DNA from: Campylobacter sp.
GTDB taxonomy: Bacteria > Campylobacterota > Campylobacteria > Campylobacterales > Campylobacteraceae
DNA: 11,093 nucleotides
Direction of reading: 5' to 3'
Assembly: GCA_024680445.1 (NCBI GenBank)
Contig: JAILCJ010000050.1
Coordinates: 1 to 11,093 of the forward strand
This document shows positions 1 through 7,000 of the stretch, one piece after another (the stretch's first letter is position 1; every line of letters begins with the position of its first letter). Made by a program: the position numbers and the translations under genes. Under the pieces are notes generated by a model that was not told where the DNA came from, searched no databases, and worked only from the letters and a program-made list of their open reading frames with translations.

Positions 1-97
1 CCCAGCATACACCGGAAAGCATGAAATTTCCCTTCCGCGACCTGATAGGCGAACGCATGCCGTTCCCTGTCCATGGCAAACACCCCCTGTTCTTAGA
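1..97. other. GC-rich stretch of unknown origin abutting truncated putP
   Basis: These bases are about 57% G+C (51 of the first 90), clearly richer than the AT-rich DNA that follows, and have none of its T/A-run texture. The putP frame stays open through them back to base 2, but the encoded residues (proline- and arginine-rich, charged) are nothing like the hydrophobic first helix expected of PutP. Two other short open frames exist. On the plus strand one runs from the window edge through the ATG at 21 and stops at 116-118, overlapping the putP ATG. On the minus strand an ATG at 74-72, preceded by an AGGGGG-type ribosome binding site, runs off the window. I recognise neither. The stretch could be an assembly or contig-end artefact, a chimeric read, or real inserted DNA. 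The junction with native putP sequence is probably between about 88 and 98. Confidence 0.5.
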
Positions 98-115
98 TAC
101 AATGAAAAGGCAAGC

Positions 116-1525
116 ATGAACGAATACTTGCTGGATAATCGCCGACTTGGTCCAGTAGTTACGGCACTTAGTGCAGGTGCAAGCGATATGAGCGGTTGGA
201 TGTTGCTTGGAATTCCTGGTGCTTTGTATGCAAGCGGCATCACTACACTTTGGATTTGCATAGGACTTACGATAGGAGCGTATTGTAATTATATATTTTT
301 GGCTCAAAGACTTCGTGTTTATACCGAAGTTGCAAGCGATAGCATAACCATACCGGACTTTTTAGAAAATCGCTTTAAAGACCGCACAAAGGTGCTTCGT
401 ATCATTTCTGGACTTTTTATTTTGATATTTTTTACTATTTATGTAAGTAGCGGAATTTTGGCTGGTGGTAAAAGTTTTGAAAGTTTTTTTGGGATAGATT
501 TCAAAGTTGGTGCTATTTTTACGCTTTTGATAGTTGTTTTTTATACTTTTTTTGGTGGATTTAGAGCCGTTGCTATAACAGACGCCTTTCAAGGTTCACT
601 TATGTTTGTCGTTCTTGTTGCCATACCTTTTGTTACCTTCTTAAATATCGATATACCAGAGCAAAGTAGCTTTATAAACGAACTTAAAAAAATAGACGCA
701 GGACATCTTGATTTGTTTAAAGACATGACATTTTTGGGAATTATAGGACTTATGTCTTGGGGGCTTGGCTATTTCGGACAGCCTCATATCATAGTTAGAT
801 TCATGGCGATTCGTAGCTCAAAAGAACTTAAAAGTGCCCGTCGTATCGGTATTGGCTGGATGATTATAGGTTTGATAGGAGCGATGTTAAGCGGACTTGT
901 TGGTTTTGTATATTTTACGCAAACTGGCACAACTCTTAGCGATCCAGAAACCGTATTTTTAGAGCTTGGTAAAAAATTATTTCACCCATTTTTTATAGGT
1001 ATCATCGTTTCAGCCGTACTTGCAGCCATAATGAGTACGATTTCTAGCCAACTTTTGGTTAGTGCAAGTTCTATAACAAAAGACTTTATTTTTGCCTTTT
1101 ATAAAAAAGAAATTTCGCAAAATACACAGGTTATTACAGGCCGTTTTTCTGTCGTGGTGGTCGCCTTGCTTGCCACTTTTATAGCCTTTGGAACAAATGA
1201 AAATGTATTAAATGTGGTTGGCAATGCTTGGGCTGGTTTTGGTGCATGCTTTGGGCCGGTTTTGCTTTTTAGCTTGTATCTTAAAAATATGAGTGCCTTG
1301 GCTGCACTTTTTGGCATGATAAGTGGCGGTGTAACGGTAATTTTATGGATATATTTTGGTTTAAATAAAGAAATTTATGAACTTTTGCCGGGCTTTGTTG
1401 TCGCAAGTATAGTCATTTTGGCTATAAGTTTTTGGGGCGATACCATAAACAAAATGAGCGATGAACCAAACGGCAAAATCATAAAAGATGAATTTGAAAA
1501 AATGCAAAAAAGAATCAATGATTAA
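116..1525 (+). CDS. putP: Sodium/proline symporter PutP, lacking the first transmembrane helix
   Basis: This is a member of the sodium:solute symporter family that imports proline with Na+ across the inner membrane, for osmoprotection and as a carbon and nitrogen source. The signature SAGASDMSGW occurs at residues 19-28; Asp24 corresponds to the Na+-site Asp55 of Escherichia coli PutP. GLGYFGQPHIIVRFMAI lies at 216-232, and MSTISSQLL at 306-314 carries Ser307 and Thr308, equivalent to Ser340/Thr341. Many hydrophobic helices follow the family pattern. Compared with E. coli PutP (502 residues) about 31 N-terminal residues, including the first helix, are absent. The frame continues upstream without a stop, but into unrelated GC-rich DNA. 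ATG 116 is preceded by AAAAGG at 105-110, which may be chance because these bases probably encode native putP residues just before Met1. The gene is therefore probably a 5'-truncated remnant in this assembly; the family call is firm. lemA follows after 9 bases. Confidence 0.88.
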   Translation: MNEYLLDNRRLGPVVTALSAGASDMSGWMLLGIPGALYASGITTLWICIGLTIGAYCNYIFLAQRLRVYTEVASDSITIPDFLENRFKDRTKVLRIISGLFILIFFTIYVSSGILAGGKSFESFFGIDFKVGAIFTLLIVVFYTFFGGFRAVAITDAFQGSLMFVVLVAIPFVTFLNIDIPEQSSFINELKKIDAGHLDLFKDMTFLGIIGLMSWGLGYFGQPHIIVRFMAIRSSKELKSARRIGIGWMIIGLIGAMLSGLVGFVYFTQTGTTLSDPETVFLELGKKLFHPFFIGIIVSAVLAAIMSTISSQLLVSASSITKDFIFAFYKKEISQNTQVITGRFSVVVVALLATFIAFGTNENVLNVVGNAWAGFGACFGPVLLFSLYLKNMSALAALFGMISGGVTVILWIYFGLNKEIYELLPGFVVASIVILAISFWGDTINKMSDEPNGKIIKDEFEKMQKRIND

Positions 1526-1529
1526 AGGA
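1524..1529 (+). promoter_or_regulatory. Ribosome binding site of lemA overlapping the putP stop codon
   Basis: AAAGGA overlaps the last two bases of the putP TAA stop (1523-1525) and lies five bases before the lemA ATG at 1535. The placement fixes the lemA start and suggests that both genes are translated from one message. Confidence 0.7.
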
Positions 1530-1534
1530 TAAAA

Positions 1535-2125
1535 ATGAAATTTTCAGGTATTTTACTGGGTATAATCGCAGTTTTGGCGATATTTGTGATAAGCGTTTAT
1601 AACAAATTTCCAACGCTTGACGAAAATGTTAGCGAAAAGTGGTCTCAGGTTCAAAACCAGTACAAAAGACGAGCCGACCTTATACCAAATTTGGTTAGCA
1701 CAGTTAAGGGTTATGCCGCCCATGAAAAAGAGGTTTTTACGCAAGTTACCGAGGCTAGAAGCAAGGTTTCGTCTATAAATATCGACGCAAATTCACTAGA
1801 CGATGCAAAAAAACTTGGCGAATTTATGCAAGCTCAAAACGAACTTGGCTCGGCACTTTCAAGACTTATAGCCGTTAGCGAGGCTTATCCTGACTTAAAG
1901 GCGAATCAAAATTTTCTTTCTTTACAAAGTCAACTTGAAGGCACAGAAAATCGCATAGCCGTAGCTAGAAAAGACTTTATCAGTGCTGTTAAAGAGTATA
2001 ACATCGCTTTACGCACCTTCCCTAGCAATATAGTTGCGAAAATTTTTCATCCTAGCCTAAAAATAAAAGCAAATTTTGAAGCTAGCGAAGCAGAAAATCA
2101 AGTTCCAGCGGTAAATTTTAACTAA
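1535..2125 (+). CDS. lemA: LemA family membrane protein
   Basis: The 196-residue product has the LemA architecture: a single N-terminal membrane segment (about residues 4-22) followed by a helical, mostly soluble domain. Family hallmarks are present: YNKFPTLDENVSEKWSQVQN at 22-41, the RRADLIPNLV segment at 45-54, and a conserved stretch at 119-155 beginning YPDLKANQNF and ending in the VKEYN segment. Length is typical. The molecular role of LemA is not established in bacteria; the name comes from an antigen-presentation study of a Listeria homologue. It often sits beside a TPM-domain gene, as here, where the next start is one base beyond the stop. The pair probably acts at the inner membrane or periplasmic face, but no substrate can be read from the sequence. 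The ribosome binding site and ATG at 1535 make the start secure. Confidence 0.93.
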   Translation: MKFSGILLGIIAVLAIFVISVYNKFPTLDENVSEKWSQVQNQYKRRADLIPNLVSTVKGYAAHEKEVFTQVTEARSKVSSINIDANSLDDAKKLGEFMQAQNELGSALSRLIAVSEAYPDLKANQNFLSLQSQLEGTENRIAVARKDFISAVKEYNIALRTFPSNIVAKIFHPSLKIKANFEASEAENQVPAVNFN

Positions 2126-2126
2126 A

Positions 2127-2981
2127 ATGCGAAAAATCTTAGCACTTTTGACCTTTTGTCTTGCACTTTTTGCCGAGAATTTTGGCTATGTGCGAGACGA
2201 GGCTGGAATTTTATCTAGCCAAAATATACAAAATTTGGAGCAAACTTTAATAAATTTTGAAAACAACAGCTCGAATCAAATGCTAGTTATCACGACAAAA
2301 TCGCTTAATGGCGATGATATAGCAACTTTTGCAAACGAGCTTGCAAGGTCTTTAAAAATAGGTCAAAAAGGCAAAGATAATGGTATTTTACTCTTGGTCG
2401 CACCAAATGAAAAAAAAGTTAGAATCGAGGTTGGTTACGGACTTGAAGGAGTGCTTACAGACGCCATGGCAAGCCTTATCATACAAGGTAAAATTTTGCC
2501 AAAATTCAAGCTTGGAGAATACGATAAAGGCGTTAAAGACGGGGTTTTAGCCATAATTGGACTTTGCGATGGAAGTTATAGTCCAGAAAGTTTAAAAGAC
2601 GAAACTCCGCCCGGTATTTTTGTGGCTTTGGCTGGTTTCGTGCTTACTTTTTTAAGTGGATTTTTTAAATTTAAAAAAGGTGTTCGCATAGGTTTTCCGG
2701 TGATTTTTGCAGGTATGATAACGACTTTTTTTGCTGAAAGTTTTGTCGCTTTACAATCCCCATATGCGATGATAGCGATTTTTATATGTTGTTTTGCGAT
2801 AATGTATAGCATAATGAAAAATGCTAGAATAAACTTTGAACAAGACGGCGGTTTTTCTACTATTGGCAGCAGTGGTGGCTTTGGCGGAGGCGGCGGCTTT
2901 GGCAAAGGGCGAAAAGGTGGGGGTGGTTTTCGTGGCGGAGGCGGCGGCTTTGGCGGCGGCGGTGCCAGCGGTAGTTGGTAA
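2127..2981 (+). CDS. TPM-domain (YgcG-like) exported membrane protein with glycine-rich tail
   Basis: The 284-residue product begins with a signal-like hydrophobic stretch (about residues 3-16, MRKILALLTFCLALFAEN). A TPM domain (formerly TPM_phosphatase) spans about 19-145, with FGYVRDEAGILS at 19-30 and the KGKDNGILLLVAPNEKKVRI block at 81-100 continuing into EVGYGLEGVLTDA. Three hydrophobic segments follow at about 163-182, 187-209 and 213-230, then a glycine-rich tail (241-284) ending GGGGASGSW. That tail is characteristic of this family. TPM proteins have been linked to membrane quality control and photosystem repair in other organisms, but the bacterial function is open. The ATG lies one base after the lemA stop and has no evident Shine-Dalgarno sequence, so translation is probably coupled to lemA. 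The low-complexity tail creates a proline-rich antisense frame that is not a gene. Confidence 0.88.
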   Translation: MRKILALLTFCLALFAENFGYVRDEAGILSSQNIQNLEQTLINFENNSSNQMLVITTKSLNGDDIATFANELARSLKIGQKGKDNGILLLVAPNEKKVRIEVGYGLEGVLTDAMASLIIQGKILPKFKLGEYDKGVKDGVLAIIGLCDGSYSPESLKDETPPGIFVALAGFVLTFLSGFFKFKKGVRIGFPVIFAGMITTFFAESFVALQSPYAMIAIFICCFAIMYSIMKNARINFEQDGGFSTIGSSGGFGGGGGFGKGRKGGGGFRGGGGGFGGGGASGSW

Positions 2982-2992
2982 AAACTCACTTT

Positions 2993-3012
2993 TATTTTTT
3001 GCATAAAAAATA
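2993..3012. terminator. Possible weak terminator hairpin after the TPM gene
   Basis: An inverted repeat with 8-base arms (TATTTTTT / AAAAAATA) and a GCAT loop starts 11 bases after the stop codon of the TPM gene. The stem contains only A-T pairs, so its stability is low and it lacks the GC-rich stem of a classical intrinsic terminator. It could end the putP-lemA-TPM transcript, or be a chance product of an AT-rich gap. Confidence 0.25.
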
Positions 3013-3028
3013 CAAATTTATTTTAAAC

Positions 3029-3061
3029 TAGACAATTTTTAAGCCAAGCAATCTATAAAAT
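3029..3061 (+). promoter_or_regulatory. Candidate sigma-70 promoter for gluQ
   Basis: TAGACA at 3029-3034 matches five of six bases of the TTGACA -35 consensus. TATAAA at 3054-3059, or TAAAAT at 3056-3061, resembles a -10 box, with a slightly long 19-base spacer for the first choice. The same TAAAATTTTTGC string recurs in front of dnaE, which supports it as a promoter. Transcription would start near 3066 and give a leader of about 80 bases containing the palindromes at 3072-3110. An alternative -10 (TATAAA at 3112-3117) would give a leader of about 24 bases. Confidence 0.4.
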
Positions 3062-3071
3062 TTTTGCAAAA

Positions 3072-3110
3072 TTTATCAAATTTGATAAAAAATTTCTTAT
3101 CAAATTTGAT
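3072..3110. repeat. Two ATCAAATTTGAT palindromes forming a 14-bp inverted repeat
   Basis: An 18-base perfect palindrome, TTTATCAAATTTGATAAA, occupies 3072-3089. A second copy of its 12-base core lies at 3099-3110, centre to centre 24 bases away. Together the copies form a perfect 14-base inverted repeat (3075-3088 with 3097-3110) around an 8-base loop. The pair lies 37 bases before the gluQ start. It could be a double operator for a dimeric regulator, a hairpin in the gluQ leader, or an AT-rich terminator for the upstream operon; no U-run follows on the plus strand, which weakens the terminator reading. The structure is read directly; the role is inferred. Confidence 0.6.
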
Positions 3111-3136
3111 TTATAAAAAGCATAAAATTGTAATTT

Positions 3137-3144
3137 TAAGGGAG
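3137..3144 (+). promoter_or_regulatory. Ribosome binding site deciding the gluQ start
   Basis: TAAGGGAG lies three bases before ATG 3148. The reading frame is open further upstream to a TTG at 3064, but that extension would translate the palindromes and has no family similarity, so ATG 3148 is the start. Confidence 0.8.
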
Positions 3145-3147
3145 AAA

Positions 3148-3981
3148 ATGAAGGCTAAGCTTGTTTCGCGTATAGCACCGACGCCAAGTGGTTTTTTGCA
3201 TGTTGGCAATGCTTTTAATTTTCTTTTGACCTATCTTTATACCAAAAGCAATGATGGTTTTTTGTATCTTAGGATAGATGATTATGATAGTTCGAGATAT
3301 AGACGCGAATATGTGCAAAATATCTTTGATGTGCTTGAATTTTTAGGCATTTGCTATGATAGTGGGGCAAAAAGTGTTATGGATTTTGAGGAAAATTTTA
3401 GCTTTAAAAAACGTTTTGCTTTGTATAAAAATGCTCTTGAAAAACTTGATGAAATTTATGTTTGTCAGTGTTCGAGAAATACACCAAACGCCTATAAAAA
3501 CGGCATTTATCAAGGGCTATGCAAAAACAAAAATCTCAAATTTGAAAAAGACAAAAACGCCATAAGGTTAAAAACCAGCGGTCTATCTTTGGGGGATTTT
3601 ATCATTTGGAAAAAGGACGATAGCCCTTCGTATAATTTTGCAAGTGTCGTTGATGACGAGCAAATGGGCGTAAATTTCGTGCTTCGTGGTGAGGATTTGT
3701 TAGAGTGTTCAAAGGCTCAAATTTACCTTGCTAAAATGCTAAATTTTAACTTTGCAAAGGCAAAAATTTTTCATCATGAGCTTTTATGTCAAAACGGCGT
3801 TAAGCTTAGCAAAAGTCAAAAAGCCGTGGGTGTTGATGTAAAATCCAAAGCACAAAATTATTATAAAATAGTGGCTAACAAGCTAAATCTTAACCCAAAA
3901 TCAGCCGAAAATTTGCAAAATTTACTCTATGAATTTAAGCTCTGCCAAAGTCAAGGCGGAGTCGATTTTTTTAAAATTTAA
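3148..3981 (+). CDS. gluQ: Glutamyl-queuosine tRNA(Asp) synthetase (GluQRS)
   Basis: This 277-residue protein resembles the catalytic half of class I glutamyl-tRNA synthetase but lacks the anticodon-binding domain, as expected for GluQRS (about 300 residues in E. coli). These enzymes activate glutamate without tRNA and attach it to queuosine-34 of tRNA(Asp). Visible features are the ATP-site motif PTPSGFLHVGN at 11-21 (HVGN in place of HIGH), RIDDYDSSR at 42-50, a zinc site typical of the subfamily (Cys106-x-Cys108, Tyr121-xxx-Cys125), FVLRGEDLL at 177-185 and KLSKS at 219-223. The intact zinc site and short length favour GluQRS over a truncated GltX. The start at ATG 3148 has a strong ribosome binding site. 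The gene stands alone between two AT-rich gaps and probably has its own promoter; the paired palindromes upstream may control it. Confidence 0.87.
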   Translation: MKAKLVSRIAPTPSGFLHVGNAFNFLLTYLYTKSNDGFLYLRIDDYDSSRYRREYVQNIFDVLEFLGICYDSGAKSVMDFEENFSFKKRFALYKNALEKLDEIYVCQCSRNTPNAYKNGIYQGLCKNKNLKFEKDKNAIRLKTSGLSLGDFIIWKKDDSPSYNFASVVDDEQMGVNFVLRGEDLLECSKAQIYLAKMLNFNFAKAKIFHHELLCQNGVKLSKSQKAVGVDVKSKAQNYYKIVANKLNLNPKSAENLQNLLYEFKLCQSQGGVDFFKI

Positions 3982-4023
3982 ACTTCGTTCAAGCTAAATA
4001 AAAGCACTTCAAAAGTCAAATTT

Positions 4024-4050
4024 TGTTAAAATTTTTGCCTTTTTAAAGGA
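4024..4050 (+). promoter_or_regulatory. Extended -10 promoter and ribosome binding site of dnaE
   Basis: TGTTAAAAT at 4024-4032 fits an extended -10 element (TGn followed by TAAAAT, five of six bases of TATAAT). No clear -35 is seen, which is common for the main sigma factor of Campylobacter. AAAGGA at 4045-4050 lies seven bases before the dnaE ATG at 4058. A start site near 4039 would leave a short leader of about 20 bases. Confidence 0.5.
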
Positions 4051-4057
4051 AAATTTT

Positions 4058-7000
4058 ATGAGCGATTTTACACATTTACACCTTCATACCGAGTATTCTT
4101 TGCTTGACGGGGCAAACAAAGTTGGCGAACTAGCCGCCTTGTTGAAACAAAGGGGCACAAAAAGCGTTGCCATAACAGATCATGGCAATATGTTTGGTGC
4201 TATTGATTTTTATCAAACCATGAAAAAAAATGGCATAAAACCTATAATCGGCATAGAAGCTTATATACACAATGGCGAAGATATCGGCGATAAAAGCACA
4301 AAACAGAGATTTCACCTTATACTTTTGGCTAAAAATGAAGTGGGCTATAAAAACCTTATGTATCTTAGCTCTCAGGCCTTTATAAACGGCTTTTATTACT
4401 ATCCACGCATAAATAAAAAACTTTTAAAAGAGCATAGCGAGGGGCTTATTTGCTCGTCCGCCTGTTTGGCTGGGGAGGTGGATTGGCATTTAAATAAATA
4501 CAAAAAAGATAAAATCACCAAAAAATTAGTGCTTAAAGAAGGCGCTGGCGGTTACGAGGGCGCAAAGGCGGTCGCTTTGGAGTATAAAGAAATTTTTGGT
4601 GATGATTTTTATCTTGAAATCATGCGACACGGCATAGACGAACAAAGGCGAATCGACGATGATTTGCTTCGTTTGGCAAAAGAACTAAACATCAAAATCA
4701 TCGCTACAAACGACACTCACTACACTTACAAACAAAGAGCCGATGCCCATGAAGTTTATATGTGTATAGCCATGGGTAAGTCTTTGGCGGACGAAAACAG
4801 GCTAAAACACAGCGTGCATGAGTTTTATGTTAAGTCCGATGAAGAGATGAAAAGGCTGTTTTTGGATATACCAGAAGTCATAGAAAACACGCAAGAAATC
4901 GCCGATAAATGCAACCTAACTTTTGCCTTTGACAATCCAAACTACACCCCAACTCCACCAAATTTCAAATTTACGCTTGATTACGCAAATCGTTTAAATT
5001 TGACCTTGCCAGAGCCACAAAAGCGTTACAGTGCGGCAAATGATGACTTTTTGTTTGAATATTCGTGCGAAGAAGGCTTGAAAGAGCGTTTAAAATTTAT
5101 AGATAAAAGCAAGCATGAAATTTACCATGAAAGACTTAAAACCGAGATAGCCATCATCAAAGAAATGGGTTTTTCTGGCTATATGCTAATAGTTCAAGAC
5201 TTCATCAACTGGGCAAAACAGCATGATATCCCTGTTGGGCCGGGACGTGGTTCGGCGGCTGGTTCGATATGTGCGTATTCGCTTCGTATAACCGACTTAG
5301 ATCCTATCCCTTACAATCTGCTTTTTGAGAGATTTTTAAATCCAGCTCGTGTGTCTATGCCTGATATAGACGTGGATTTTTGTCAAGCAAGGCGAGGCGA
5401 GGTTATAGACTATGTTATCGAACAATACGGCAAATACAATGTCGCCCAAGTCGCAACCTTTGGTAAACTCTTGGCTCGTGGCGTTATACGCGATGTTGCG
5501 AGGGTTTGCGATATGCCACTTGCGGAAGCGGATAAAATGGCAAAACTTGTCCCTGAAAAAGTCGGCATGACTTTAAACGGCGAGGGCGATCCAAACAGCG
5601 ATAAATTCAAGCCCGGCGCCTATCAGTTAGAGCCAAAACTTCGTGAACTTATAGATTCAAATCCCCTTGCAAAGCAGGTTTGGGACTTTGCACTTATACT
5701 CGAAGGACTAAATCGCAACGCCGGTATGCACGCAGCCGGAGTGGTTATCTCAAACGAAGAGCTATGGAACAAGGCACCGCTATTTAAGCAAGATAAGGGC
5801 GAAGAATCGCGTTTAGTTACTCAATACACAAAGCTTTATCTTGAAGATGTTGACTTGATCAAATTTGACTTTTTGGGCTTAAAAACTCTCGATGTCATAG
5901 ACAACGCCGTAAAACTCGTTAAAAAGCGTTATGGACGAGATATAGTTTGGGAAAATATCGATTTTAATGACCCGAAAACCTATAAAATGATACAAAGTGG
6001 CAATACCCTTGGCGTTTTTCAGATAGAGGGTGCTGGCATGCAACAACTTGCCATGGAGTTGCGACCGGACTGCTTTGAAGATATCATCGCTATGATCTCG
6101 CTTTATAGACCCGGACCTATGGATCTTATACCGGATTTTATCAAGGTAAAACACGGCGAAATCGAAGCTAAATATATGTTTGATGAGATAAAAGAAATTT
6201 TAGAACCAACTTATGGAACCATAGTTTATCAAGAACAAGTCATGCAACTTGTTCAAACGGTCGGAGGTTTTGACCTTGGCAAAGCGGACTTGGTGCGTCG
6301 TGCCATGGGTAAAAAAGACGAGGCAAAACTGGCTCACATGCGTGAACAATACCTTGACGGAGCGGTAGAACGAGGTTTTGACAAGGCAAAGGCAAACGAA
6401 CTTTTTGATATGATTATGAAATTTGCAAGTTATGGTTTTAACAAATCCCACGCCGCAGCTTATTCGATGATAACCTTTCAAACGGCTTATTTAAAGGCAT
6501 ATTATCCGGCTGAATTTATGGCTGGTTTGCTAAGTTCGGAGGCTGAAAATACCGATAAGGTTGCAAAATACATAGACGAAGCCAAAAAGCTTGGCATAGG
6601 GCTTTTGCCGCCGTCTATAAATCAAAGTGCAAAGGCATTTAGCGTTGTTGATGATGAAAACTCACCTAGCAAAAAATCCATAATTTACGGACTTGAAGCC
6701 ATAAAAGGCGTCGGCGGAGCAGCGATAGATAATATCATAGAACTTCAAAACGAGAAAAAATTTGATGATATTAACGACTTTGCAAACAGGGTTGATAATT
6801 TTAGAGTCAACAAAAAGGTTATAGAATCGCTTACTTACGGCGGTGCGATGGACTGTCTTGGTAAAACTCGTTTGGCGATTATCCAAAATATGGATAACAT
6901 ACTTGACACCATGAAAAAAATCACCGAGATAAAGAAAAATGCGTCACAATCGCTATTTGGCGAAGACGAAAGCATGGCGCGTATAGATATCAAATTTGAT

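Noticed and set aside
2576..3004. Proline-rich 142-residue frame on the minus strand
   Set aside because: It is the antisense of the glycine-rich tail and membrane segments of the TPM protein; its proline runs simply mirror glycine codons and it has no family features.
3064..3147. Upstream TTG extension of gluQ
   Set aside because: It would translate the palindromes into low-complexity residues, lacks a ribosome binding site, and the HIGH-like motif sits at the expected place when ATG 3148 is used.
6986..7000. ATCAAATTTGAT within dnaE as a further operator
   Set aside because: Here the word just encodes Ile-Lys-Phe-Asp, common in this AT-rich coding sequence; a near copy around 5859 has the same cause.
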